Below, piece after piece: positions 16,308 to 24,496 of a DNA stretch of 64,000 bases (positions within the stretch are counted from its first letter, which is position 1; each line of letters begins with the position of its first letter). Below the pieces are notes generated by a model that was not told where the DNA came from, ran no database searches, and saw nothing but the letters and a program-made list of their open reading frames with translations. The stretch is from an uncultured Pelagibacteraceae bacterium (GTDB taxonomy: Bacteria; Pseudomonadota; Alphaproteobacteria; Pelagibacterales; Pelagibacteraceae): positions 124,001 to 188,000 of the forward strand of contig CACIHO010000001.1 in assembly GCA_902586485.1 (NCBI GenBank), written 5' to 3'. The position numbers and the translations under genes are program-made.

Positions 16308-17654
16308 ATGAGCACACAAAATAAAACAGCAATTCCAAATTCTTTAAATGAGCACTGGATGCCATTTACATCCAACAAAGATTTTAAAGAAAACCCAAGA
16401 TTAATTGTTGAAGCTAAGGGCGTGTATTTAAAAAACCATCAAGGTCAAACGCAAATTGATGCAAGCTCAGGATTATTTTGTAATCCTTTAGGGCATGGTA
16501 GAGAAGAAATTATTGAAGCAATAACAAATCAATTAAAAACTTTAGATTATTGTCAACCTTTCCAACAAGGTTTTGGTGGATCATTTGAGTTAGCGACTAG
16601 AATTTCAAAACATACTCCAGGAAACTTAAATAGAATGTTTTATACTATTTGTGGTTCAACAGCTGTTGAAACCGCAATTAAAATTGCAATCGCTTATCAT
16701 AGAGCAAGAGGAGATAGTCAAAGATTTAGATTTGTTGGTAGAGAAAGAGGTTACCATGGAATGAATATTGGTGCGACATCTGTTGGAGGTATGGTTAATA
16801 ACGTAAAAACTTTTGCAAGTGTATTAATGCCAGGTGTTGTTCATATGAGACATACACATTTACCTGAACATAAGTTCGTAAGTGGTCAACCAGACACTGG
16901 TGTCGAGTTAGCAGAAGACCTAGAAAGAATTTGTATGAATTTTGGAGCAGAAAATATTGCTGCTTGTATTGTTGAACCTATAGCGGGATCAACAGGTACA
17001 CTAGTTCCACCAAAAGGATACTTACAAAGATTAAGAGAGATCTGTGACAAACACGGAATACTTTTAATTTTTGATGAAGTAATTACAGGCTGGGGAAGAA
17101 CTGGTTCCCCATTTGCCTCACAGGAGTACGGAGTAACTCCAGACATGATTACAATGGCAAAGGCTACAACTAATGGAATTAGCCCGATGGGAGTTGTTGC
17201 ATGTAAAGAGGATATTTATGATGCAATTGCAGAAAATGCTCCTAAAGGAACAATTGAATTATTTCATGGATATACTTATTCAGGAATTCCAATTTCAGTT
17301 GCTGCTGGATTGGCAGTACAAGATATTATTGAAAAGGATGATATTTTTAACAGAGCTAAAAATTTAGCCCCTTATTTCCAAGAAGGTTTGATGTCTTTAA
17401 AAGATATAGATGTTGTTGACAACATAAGAGGATATGGAATGATGGGTGGAATAGATATTGTTATGGATAAAAAACCTGGCGCTGCAGGATTAACCTGTTT
17501 CAAACATTGCTATGAAGCAGGAGTAAATTTCAAAGCTACTGGTGATTGTTTAATTATTGCTCCAATGTTTATTTGTGAAAAAAAACATATCGACGAGATC
17601 ATTGAAAAACTCCGAACTGGAATAACAAATTACGCTAAAAGCAAAAAGAATTAA
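16308..17654 (+). CDS. tpa: Class III aminotransferase, probable taurine:pyruvate (omega-amino acid) aminotransferase
   Basis: PLP enzyme of 448 residues. The cofactor aspartate lies in IFDEVITGWGRTG (Asp256) and the Schiff-base lysine in MAKATTNG (Lys285). SGLFCNPLGHG and CGSTAVETAIKIA match omega-amino-acid:pyruvate aminotransferases. It would move the amino group of taurine, or beta-alanine or hypotaurine, to pyruvate, giving sulfoacetaldehyde and alanine. Alanine dehydrogenase is encoded 9 bases downstream and would regenerate pyruvate and release ammonium, a known partnership in taurine degradation. It is divergent from tauABC. Beta-alanine as main substrate cannot be excluded. Confidence 0.8.
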   Translation: MSTQNKTAIPNSLNEHWMPFTSNKDFKENPRLIVEAKGVYLKNHQGQTQIDASSGLFCNPLGHGREEIIEAITNQLKTLDYCQPFQQGFGGSFELATRISKHTPGNLNRMFYTICGSTAVETAIKIAIAYHRARGDSQRFRFVGRERGYHGMNIGATSVGGMVNNVKTFASVLMPGVVHMRHTHLPEHKFVSGQPDTGVELAEDLERICMNFGAENIAACIVEPIAGSTGTLVPPKGYLQRLREICDKHGILLIFDEVITGWGRTGSPFASQEYGVTPDMITMAKATTNGISPMGVVACKEDIYDAIAENAPKGTIELFHGYTYSGIPISVAAGLAVQDIIEKDDIFNRAKNLAPYFQEGLMSLKDIDVVDNIRGYGMMGGIDIVMDKKPGAAGLTCFKHCYEAGVNFKATGDCLIIAPMFICEKKHIDEIIEKLRTGITNYAKSKKN

Positions 17655-17663
17655 TTTTCGTTT

Positions 17664-18782
17664 ATGAAAATTGGAGTTCCTAAAGAAATAAAACCACAAG
17701 AAAATAGAATTGGTTTAACGCCTGATAGTGTAAAAACTTTAGTATCAGAAGGTCATGAGGTTTTAGTAGAAAATAACGGTGGATTTGAAGCTGGATTTGA
17801 GAATGCTCAATACCTGAAAGCTGGAGCAAAAATTGCTGATACAGCAGCTGATATTTTTAGTGATGCTGAAATAATTGTCAAAGTTAAAGAACCTCAAAAA
17901 ATAGAAGTAGATATGATAAGAGAAAATCAAATCGTATATACATATTTACATTTAGCTGCAGCAAAAGAATTAACTGAAGGATTAATAAAATCTAAAAGTA
18001 TTAACATTGCTTATGAAACTGTAACGGATGATAACGGAAGATTACCATTGCTAGCCCCAATGAGTGCTGTTGCAGGAAGAATGTCAGTACAAGCTGGCGC
18101 TCATTGTTTAGAAAAAAACCAAAAAGGAAGAGGAGTATTATTAGGAGGAGCACCAGGAGGTGAACCAGCTAATGTATTAATTCTGGGAGGTGGAGTAGTT
18201 GGAGAGAACGCAGCTACAATTGCAACTGGGATGCAAGCGAAAGTTCATATTGTTGATAAATCAGAAGCAAGATTAAAACAACTTGTAGAAATGTTTGGTG
18301 ATAAAATTATACCTGAACAAAGCGATAAAGTTGATTTAAATAAATTAGTTGCTGAAGCAGATCTTTTGGTTGGAGGTGTATTAATTCCAGGTTCAGAAGC
18401 TCCAAAACTAATAACTAAAGATATGTTGAAATTAATGAAAAGAGGTTCAGTGATTGTTGATGTTGCAATTGATCAGGGTGGATGTGTTGAAACAAGCAAA
18501 CCCACAACACATAGAGATCCAACTTATATTGTTGATGATGTAGTACACTATTGTGTAGCGAATATGCCAGGTGGAGTTCCCAGAACTTCAACTTTTGCAT
18601 TAAATCAAGCAACTCTCCCTTATTTAGTAAAACTTGCAAATAAAGGTTATCAAAAAGCACTTGGCGAAGATAAAAACTTTTTAGCAGGTTTAAATGTTTA
18701 CAAAGGTCAAGTAACTTATAAAGCAGTTGCTGATGTCTTTGGACATAATTTTGTAGAACCTGTAGAAGCTATCAAACATTAG
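17664..18782 (+). CDS. ald: Alanine dehydrogenase
   Basis: NAD-dependent L-alanine dehydrogenase of 372 residues, normal length. The N-terminal MKIGVPKEIKPQENRIGLTP is the family signature start. Tyr/His residues in YTYLHLAAAKELT and the NAD-binding GGGVVGENAATIATGMQAKV (about 172-191) are followed by the SVIVDVAIDQGGC and HYCVANMPGGVPRTST blocks. It converts alanine to pyruvate and ammonium in the cytoplasm. It lies 9 bases after the aminotransferase and 2 bases before the flavoprotein gene, so the three are one operon. The likely job is to recycle alanine formed by transamination of taurine. Confidence 0.95.
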   Translation: MKIGVPKEIKPQENRIGLTPDSVKTLVSEGHEVLVENNGGFEAGFENAQYLKAGAKIADTAADIFSDAEIIVKVKEPQKIEVDMIRENQIVYTYLHLAAAKELTEGLIKSKSINIAYETVTDDNGRLPLLAPMSAVAGRMSVQAGAHCLEKNQKGRGVLLGGAPGGEPANVLILGGGVVGENAATIATGMQAKVHIVDKSEARLKQLVEMFGDKIIPEQSDKVDLNKLVAEADLLVGGVLIPGSEAPKLITKDMLKLMKRGSVIVDVAIDQGGCVETSKPTTHRDPTYIVDDVVHYCVANMPGGVPRTSTFALNQATLPYLVKLANKGYQKALGEDKNFLAGLNVYKGQVTYKAVADVFGHNFVEPVEAIKH

Positions 18783-18784
18783 AA

Positions 18785-21229
18785 ATGGAGAAAAACTATC
18801 CTTCAAGCGCAAAGGTAGTTGTAATAGGGGGTGGTGTTGCTGGAACCTCTTGTGCTTACCATTTAGCAAAGTTTGGTTGGAAAGATGTTGTTTTATTAGA
18901 GAGAGATCAATTAACTTCTGGTACAACTTGGCATGCTGCTGGATTAATAGGTCAATTAGGAGCAACTTCTACAATTACCAAATTACGAAAATATTCTTTA
19001 GATCTTTACAAAGAGCTTGAAAAAACAACAGGTTTATCCACTGGTCTTAAACAAAACGGAGCTATAACAGTTGCTTCTTCAAAAGAAAGAATGCAGGAGT
19101 TATTAAGGCAAGCTACAACAGCACAGCTATCAGATGTTGAAGTTGAGGTTTTAAACCAACAAAGAATAAAAGAATTATATCCAGTATTAAAAAACGAGGA
19201 TCTAGTAGGTGGTGTTTATATGCCAAAAGATGGTCAGGCAGATCCTGTTGGAGTTACCAATGTATTGGCTAAAGCTGCTAAAATGTTAGGTGTTCAAATA
19301 TTTGAGAAGACACCAGTAAAAAAAATTTTAGTAAAAAATAAACGAATATATGGTGTTGAAACTTCTAAAGGAAAAATTGAATGTGAATATGTAGTTTTAG
19401 CTACAGGAATGTGGTCTAGACAAATTGGAGAAGATATTGGTGTTAGTGTTCCGTTATATCCTAATGAGCACTTCTATGTAATTACAGAACCAATGAAAGA
19501 TCTTCCAAAAGATTTACCTGTTTTAAGAGATTATAATGCCTGTCTTTATTTAAAAGAAGATGCTGGAAAAATGTTAGTAGGAATTTTTGAACCTAATGCA
19601 AAACCTGCTTTTAAAGATAGCAGCAAAGTGCCTGATGATTTTTCATTCGGAGAATTTCCTGATGATTTTGATCACTTCGAACCTTATCTTAAGAAATCCT
19701 TTCATAGACTTCCGATGTTAGAAAACGCAGGTATTAGAAAATTTTTTTCGGGACCTGAGTCGTTTACACCTGATACACAGTATTTGCTTGGAGAAACACC
19801 TGAAGTAAATAATCTTTACACATGTTGTGGTTTTAATAGTATAGGTATTGCAAGTTCCGGAGGAGCAGGAAGAGTAACTGCAGAATGGATGATTAATGGT
19901 CATATAAATGAAGATTTATTTTCTCTAGATATTAAAAGATTTCAAAAGTTTCATTCATCTAAAAAATTTATTATGGATAGGGTCACTGAAACCTTAGGAG
20001 ACTTATATGGTATGCATTGGCCTTTTAAACAACACTTAACTTCTAGAAATGAAAAATTATTACCTTATCATGATGAATTAAAAAAAGCTGGTGCATGTTT
20101 CGGGGTAGCGGGAGGGTTTGAAAGACCCATGTGGTATTCCTTAAACGGAGATGAACCAAAATATAAATACAGTTTTAATTATCAAAATTGGTACCCATCA
20201 GCAAAATATGAAACAATAAACACCAGAAAAAATGTTGGACTTTTTGATTTTTCAACTTTTTCTAAATTTGATTTGAAAGGTGAGAAAACCCATTCTGATT
20301 TGCAAAAAATTTGCACAGCCAATATAAAAAATGAAATTGGTAAATCTACTTATACACAAATGCTAAATGAGGATGGCGGTATTGAAACAGATCTAACCGT
20401 TGTTTGTCTTGATAAAAATCATTTTAGAATAGTTAGTTCAACAGCAACTAGAGAAAGAGATAAATTTCATATTTTAAAATATTTATCTGATGAAATTAAA
20501 TTTTTCGATGTTACTGAAGAGATTTGTTGTCTTGGTTTATTTGGTCCCAAAAGTAGAAATATGATTCAAAAGATAAGTAGCGATGACTTTACTTCTGAAA
20601 ATTTTAAATTTGGTACAGGTAAAAATATCAATATAAATAATATTAAAGTTTGGGCACAAAGAATATCTTATGTAGGTGAACTTGGTTTTGAATTATATGT
20701 AAACAAAGAACATGCTTTGGATTTATACAAAATTTTAATTAGCGAAGGTAAAAATTTTGACCTATCTCATTGTGGTATGCATGCAATGGATATAATGAGA
20801 ATGGAAAGTGGTTTTTTACATTGGGGCCACGATATCTCTCCAGAGGAAAATCAATTTCAAGCTGGTTTAAAATTTACTATTAGTTTTAAAAAAAATATTA
20901 ATTTTATTGGTAAAGATGCTTTGTTAAAGATCAAAGATAAGTCTTTAGAAAAAAGAATGATGATGTTTACATTAAAAAATAGTAAACCTGGTGAACCTTT
21001 GTTGTTACATGAAGAACCTATCTATTTAGATGATAAAATTATTGGAAGAACAACTTCTGGAAATTATTCTTTTTGCTTCGATAAAAATTTATCATTTGGT
21101 TATGTTAATTCAGGAAACACCATAGACACACTTAAAGATAAAAATTTGTTTATAGAAGTTGAGAAGATTAAATATCCAGTACAAATTTTATCAAAACCTC
21201 TGAATACTAAAGATTTTAGACGAACTTAG
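18785..21229 (+). CDS. Dimethylglycine/sarcosine dehydrogenase-like flavoprotein (FAD domain + GcvT domains)
   Basis: An 814-residue two-part enzyme. The N-terminal half is a DAO-type FAD domain with VVVIGGGVAGTSCA at residues 11-24 and TSGTTWHAAG around His50, the histidine that binds FAD covalently in dimethylglycine dehydrogenases. The C-terminal half from about 440 is the GcvT aminomethyltransferase fold (TGTRKNVGLFD-like start, GELGFELYV, MHAMDIMRMESGFLHWG) that holds tetrahydrofolate. Such enzymes oxidatively demethylate N-methyl amines and pass formaldehyde to folate. It sits 2 bases after ald, so the substrate may be an N-methylated amine feeding the same pathway, such as N-methyltaurine, sarcosine or dimethylglycine. 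Specificity is inference. Confidence 0.85.
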   Translation: MEKNYPSSAKVVVIGGGVAGTSCAYHLAKFGWKDVVLLERDQLTSGTTWHAAGLIGQLGATSTITKLRKYSLDLYKELEKTTGLSTGLKQNGAITVASSKERMQELLRQATTAQLSDVEVEVLNQQRIKELYPVLKNEDLVGGVYMPKDGQADPVGVTNVLAKAAKMLGVQIFEKTPVKKILVKNKRIYGVETSKGKIECEYVVLATGMWSRQIGEDIGVSVPLYPNEHFYVITEPMKDLPKDLPVLRDYNACLYLKEDAGKMLVGIFEPNAKPAFKDSSKVPDDFSFGEFPDDFDHFEPYLKKSFHRLPMLENAGIRKFFSGPESFTPDTQYLLGETPEVNNLYTCCGFNSIGIASSGGAGRVTAEWMINGHINEDLFSLDIKRFQKFHSSKKFIMDRVTETLGDLYGMHWPFKQHLTSRNEKLLPYHDELKKAGACFGVAGGFERPMWYSLNGDEPKYKYSFNYQNWYPSAKYETINTRKNVGLFDFSTFSKFDLKGEKTHSDLQKICTANIKNEIGKSTYTQMLNEDGGIETDLTVVCLDKNHFRIVSSTATRERDKFHILKYLSDEIKFFDVTEEICCLGLFGPKSRNMIQKISSDDFTSENFKFGTGKNININNIKVWAQRISYVGELGFELYVNKEHALDLYKILISEGKNFDLSHCGMHAMDIMRMESGFLHWGHDISPEENQFQAGLKFTISFKKNINFIGKDALLKIKDKSLEKRMMMFTLKNSKPGEPLLLHEEPIYLDDKIIGRTTSGNYSFCFDKNLSFGYVNSGNTIDTLKDKNLFIEVEKIKYPVQILSKPLNTKDFRRT

Positions 21230-21278
21230 TTTTTTCTAATTTTATTGTATTTAAACTTATTACCTGTTTAAATTAACT

Positions 21279-21488
21279 GTGAAAAAAAACGATCAAGACA
21301 CATCATTTATTAATACCAATATTGCTCCAAATAAAGATTTTGAAGCAGATAAGATTAAAACTACTAATGTAAATATTTTATTAAATAGAGTTCGATTAGA
21401 TCAAAAAAGAACTTTAAGAAAAAGAATTGTTTTTTCAATTATTTTAGCAGGTTTAGTTAGTTTGTTAGCTATTTATTTTATTATTTAG
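21279..21488 (+). CDS. Small tail-anchored membrane protein (69 aa), paralogue of the one at 11189
   Basis: A GTG-started gene encoding a polar head (residues 1-45) and one C-terminal hydrophobic helix (about 48-68). The stretch TNVNILLNRVRLDQKRTLRK before the helix resembles VNVDVLKQRLLEEKKKEKVK of the protein at 11189-11383, and both helices end at the C-terminus. I do not recognise a named family. It lies alone between the DMGDH-like gene and a tRNA gene. The GTG start has no visible Shine-Dalgarno, but no in-frame ATG replaces it. Confidence 0.6.
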   Translation: MKKNDQDTSFINTNIAPNKDFEADKIKTTNVNILLNRVRLDQKRTLRKRIVFSIILAGLVSLLAIYFII

Positions 21489-21514
21489 TTTAGAACTTGA
21501 TTTAAAAAAGTTTA

Positions 21515-21542
21515 TTGAAACAATAAAGATTTGTATTATAAA
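21515..21542 (+). promoter_or_regulatory. Sigma-70-type promoter for the tRNA gene
   Basis: TTGAAA (21515-21520) and TATAAA (21537-21542) are separated by 16 bases. They would start transcription about 8-9 bases before the mature tRNA 5' end at 21558. The AT-rich background makes single hexamers common, but spacing and position fit well. Confidence 0.5.
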
Positions 21543-21557
21543 CCATTAATCACTTAT

Positions 21558-21634
21558 GGCGGGGTAGCTCAGTTGGTTAGAGCGCGGGACTCATAAGCCC
21601 GAGGTCAGTGGTTCGATCCCACTTCCCGCTACCA
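21558..21634 (+). tRNA. tRNA-Met (anticodon CAT), elongator type; tRNA-Ile2 not excluded
   Basis: A 77-base cloverleaf. Acceptor GGCGGGG pairs with TCCCGCT (G1-U72 and G7-U66 wobbles), with discriminator A and an encoded CCA end. The D arm is GCTC/GAGC. The anticodon arm CGGGA-CTCATAA-GCCCG has CAT at 21592-21594, and the T arm is AGTGG-TTCGATC-CCACT. Four of five anticodon-stem pairs form; the closing 31-39 pair is A-G, a mismatch where relatives usually have A-U. The initiator's unpaired C1 and three G-C pairs next to the loop are missing, so this is an elongator Met tRNA or, if its C34 becomes lysidine, an Ile tRNA for AUA codons. Confidence 0.9.
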
Positions 21635-21640
21635 AAAATT

Positions 21641-22156
21641 ATGAAAGATATATATATTAGTTGGGAAGATTATCATAAGAAGATAGAACAATTAGCAAAA
21701 AAAGTTCATCAAGATAATTGCAAATTTAACCAAATTATTTGTATTGCAAAAGGTGGATTACGAGTTGGAGATGTATTTAGTAGGTTATTTGATGTACCTT
21801 TAGCTATCTTGTCAGTTGAATCTTATCACGGTAAAAGTGATGATATTAAAAATCAGCAAGGACAATTTACCTTTTCTAGAGATTTAGCAAAGACTACTCC
21901 TAACCTAGGCTCTCATGTTTTGTTAGTTGATGATCTTGCTGATTCAGGAAAAACATTAATTAAAAGTATCAAATGGTTAGAACATTTTTATGGTTTTTAT
22001 TTTGATGAAAAAATTAAAACAGCGGTGATTTGGCATAAATCAACATCAAAATTTAAACCTGATTATTCTGTAGAGTATTTAGAGGATTCTCCTTGGATAC
22101 ATATGCCATTTGAGAAATATGAGACTACAAATATAAAAGATTTTAAGTTTAAATAA
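21641..22156 (+). CDS. Purine-type phosphoribosyltransferase (Gpt/Hpt-like)
   Basis: A 171-residue cytoplasmic type I phosphoribosyltransferase. The PRPP-binding motif VLLVDDLADSGKTL lies at about residues 89-102. An early IICIAKGGLRVGDVFSRL matches the pyrophosphate loop of xanthine-guanine phosphoribosyltransferases. The start chosen is ATG at 21641, just after the tRNA; the open frame reaches back into the tRNA gene, which cannot be coding. It probably salvages xanthine, guanine or hypoxanthine, and guaC (GMP reductase) converges on its 3' end with a 4-base gap. The exact base used is not readable from motifs. Confidence 0.8.
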   Translation: MKDIYISWEDYHKKIEQLAKKVHQDNCKFNQIICIAKGGLRVGDVFSRLFDVPLAILSVESYHGKSDDIKNQQGQFTFSRDLAKTTPNLGSHVLLVDDLADSGKTLIKSIKWLEHFYGFYFDEKIKTAVIWHKSTSKFKPDYSVEYLEDSPWIHMPFEKYETTNIKDFKFK

Positions 22157-22160
22157 TTGA

Positions 22161-23195
22161 TTATCTTATTAAACTATCATTAAACTGATTGGATACTCTA
22201 ACAAATGTTGTGCATTTACTTAATTGTTTAAGTGACGGTGCACCAACATAAGTACAACTGCTTCTTACACCACCAAGAATATTTAAAATAGTATCATTTA
22301 TTTTACCTCTATATTTCACCCTTACTTTTCTTCCTTCACTGCTTCGATAATTTGATAATCCACCATAGTGTTTTTTATTTGCCACTTCAGAGCTAGATCC
22401 ATAGAATTCTATGAATTTTTCTCCATTAATTTTTACAATTTTACCATTTCCTTCATCATGTCCTGCTAACATACCTCCAAGCATTACAAAATCTGCACCA
22501 CCCCCAAATCCTTTAGCAACATCACCGGGACATGTACACCCACCATCTGCAATTACATGTGCACCAAGTCCATGTGCTGCGTCAGCACATTCAATTACAG
22601 CACTTAATTGTGGATAACCAACACCAGTTTGAATCCTAGTTGTACAAACACTTCCTGGTCCAATACCAACTTTGACAATATCTGCTCCACTGAGAACTAA
22701 TTCTTGGGTCATATCAGCTGTTACAACGTTACCAGCTATAATAGTTTTAGTAGGATATTTGTCTCTTACAGATTTTATGAAATTGGTAAAATGCTCTGTA
22801 TATCCATTAGCTACATCAATACAAATGAATTTAAAAAAACTAAATTCTTTTAATACCTTATCCAAGTTTTGGAAGTCCTGTTTTTTAATACCTACACTGA
22901 GTGCAATGTTAGGATATATTTTTTTGATATTTTTATTTAGTTTAATTTTTCTTACATCATGTTGCTTTGTTAAAGATGTGATCATTCCATACTCGTTTAA
23001 TTTTTCTGCAACACTTAGCTCTCCAACTCCATCCATATTTGCTGCCATTATAGGAATACCTGACCATTCATTTTTACTGTATTTGAATCTATAAGTTCGC
23101 AGCAGATTTACGTCTTTGCGGCTTTTTAAGGTACTTCTTTTAGGCCTAAATAACACGTCTGAATAATCTAGTTTTAATTCTTCTTCAATTCTCAT
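22161..23195 (-). CDS. guaC: GMP reductase
   Basis: NADPH-dependent enzyme converting GMP to IMP, linking guanine salvage to adenine nucleotides. The 344 residues lack the CBS insert of IMP dehydrogenase. The catalytic cysteine is in GPGSVCTTRIQTGVGYPQLS, followed by the GMP reductase wording ADGGCTCPGDVAKGFGGGAD, FVMLGGMLAGHDEGNGK, and the C-terminal GGVRSSCTYVGAPSLKQL. N-terminal LDYSDVLFRPKRSTLKSR is also family-typical. It is convergent with the phosphoribosyltransferase gene and is transcribed on the same strand as the rhamnose genes upstream, from which a 69-base gap separates it. Confidence 0.95.
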   Translation of the reverse strand: MRIEEELKLDYSDVLFRPKRSTLKSRKDVNLLRTYRFKYSKNEWSGIPIMAANMDGVGELSVAEKLNEYGMITSLTKQHDVRKIKLNKNIKKIYPNIALSVGIKKQDFQNLDKVLKEFSFFKFICIDVANGYTEHFTNFIKSVRDKYPTKTIIAGNVVTADMTQELVLSGADIVKVGIGPGSVCTTRIQTGVGYPQLSAVIECADAAHGLGAHVIADGGCTCPGDVAKGFGGGADFVMLGGMLAGHDEGNGKIVKINGEKFIEFYGSSSEVANKKHYGGLSNYRSSEGRKVRVKYRGKINDTILNILGGVRSSCTYVGAPSLKQLSKCTTFVRVSNQFNDSLIR

Positions 23196-23264
23196 CTATC
23201 TTTAAATTATAATGATAAAAACTATTTTCAAATCAATATATAGCCTGTGGATAAGTATTTTAGA

Positions 23265-23975
23265 TTATTTTTTTATAATGATTTTATTCAATTTATTTAA
23301 GTTCATTGTCTGGTTTAAAGGCAATTTATCCTTTTTAGTAGCTTTTAGTTTTTTAACCTTTCTATTTGAAAGTTTAGCAAATGAATAAACAGACTGAGCT
23401 TTACCACCAATATTTAATATACCGGTTTGATTTAGAATCTTAGGCAAAATATCAACTAAATCTTCATGATACATAAAATTTGATTTTAAATTATAAAATG
23501 CTTTATTATGTGCAAAAGGTTTTTCAGTCATAGTAATTCTAAGGATTAATGAATTTTTATACATAGAAACTGAACATTCTCCTCCCAATTTAGACAATCC
23601 GTAATTATTAATTGGTTTTAAAGAGTCACTTTCTTTATAGTTTCCTTTTTTACCTTCATAAACATATCCTGTTGAAAAATAAATTAATTTTATATTATTC
23701 GATTTACAAATTTTTGTAATATTGGCAGTTCCTATAATGTTTAAATCTATACTTTTTTGAATATTTGTTTCATGCAAATTCATTGGCCTAGATAGTCCAG
23801 CGCAATGTAGGAGAATATTAGGTCTTACTTTTTTAATTATTTTTTTAATAGAAGATATATTCAAAATATCACAATCTTTTTTACTAGCAAAAAATAAATT
23901 TAATTTTTTATTTTGTTTTTTTAAAATTTTTGCAAATCTTCCATCGCCACCAGTAACAAGAATTTTTCTTTTCAT
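23265..23975 (-). CDS. rmlD: RmlD-like dTDP-4-dehydrorhamnose reductase (short form)
   Basis: Extended short-chain dehydrogenase with a Rossmann start ILVTGGDGRFAKILKK, NILLHCAGLSRPMNLHE, and the catalytic Tyr-x3-Lys in NNYGLSKLGGE. It would reduce dTDP-4-keto-L-rhamnose in the last step of dTDP-L-rhamnose synthesis. At 236 residues it is about 50 shorter than typical RmlD, mostly in the C-terminal substrate domain, so another SDR sugar reductase is possible. Its start overlaps the rmlC end by 4 bases, and the four genes run B-A-C-D on the minus strand. Codon use is very AT-rich, as in the whole block. Confidence 0.7.
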   Translation of the reverse strand: MKRKILVTGGDGRFAKILKKQNKKLNLFFASKKDCDILNISSIKKIIKKVRPNILLHCAGLSRPMNLHETNIQKSIDLNIIGTANITKICKSNNIKLIYFSTGYVYEGKKGNYKESDSLKPINNYGLSKLGGECSVSMYKNSLILRITMTEKPFAHNKAFYNLKSNFMYHEDLVDILPKILNQTGILNIGGKAQSVYSFAKLSNRKVKKLKATKKDKLPLNQTMNLNKLNKIIIKK

Positions 23976-24496
23976 TTATGTTTTTTTTCGTAATCTCTAA
24001 AAGAAATTGCATATTTATCTTTTTGAGAAATAATTATATTTTTTAAAGGCCATCTAATTTTAAATTTTTCATCGTTGTATTTAATAGCAACTTCACTTTT
24101 TGCATCTCTATATTTTGTACAACTGTATATTACATAATTTTCATTTGATAATGCCTGAAACCCATGAGCAAAACCTGGAGGAATAAATATAGATTTTGAG
24201 TTTTCTTCACTCAATATACATTTAAAATTTTTACCATAAGTTTTAGAATTTTTTCTTAAGTCAACCGCAACATCAAAAATCTTTCCCTTTATAACAGTTA
24301 CAAATTTTCCTTGGGAATTCTTATTTTGCAAATGTAGACCCCTTATAACATTTTTTTTTGAGAAAGACATTACTAGAAATGGAAATTTTTTATTTATTAA
24401 TTTTTCTTTTATTATTTCTTTAAAATAACCTCTGGAATCTTTATGTTTATTATTCTTAAAAAGAAATAAATCCTTAAATTTAGTTTTAATTTTCAT
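23972..24496 (-). CDS. rmlC: dTDP-4-dehydrorhamnose 3,5-epimerase
   Basis: Cupin-fold epimerase of 174 residues, normal length. Visible are DSRGYFKEI near the N-terminus, the catalytic histidine in IRGLHLQNKNSQGK, KIFDVAVDLRKNSKTYGK with its aspartate, and the barrel strand IFIPPGFAHGFQALS with a conserved tyrosine later in the fold. It acts in the cytoplasm on dTDP-4-keto-6-deoxyglucose. It directly adjoins rmlA (0-base gap) and overlaps the rmlD-like gene by 4 bases, so the operon order supports the assignment. Confidence 0.9.
   Translation of the reverse strand: MKIKTKFKDLFLFKNNKHKDSRGYFKEIIKEKLINKKFPFLVMSFSKKNVIRGLHLQNKNSQGKFVTVIKGKIFDVAVDLRKNSKTYGKNFKCILSEENSKSIFIPPGFAHGFQALSNENYVIYSCTKYRDAKSEVAIKYNDEKFKIRWPLKNIIISQKDKYAISFRDYEKKHK

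Noticed and set aside
23246..23254. TGTGGATAA, a perfect DnaA-box sequence between guaC and the RmlD-like gene
   Set aside because: It is a single copy with no AT-rich unwinding element, no box cluster and no dnaA or dnaN nearby. One 9-mer match is expected by chance about once in a window of this size.
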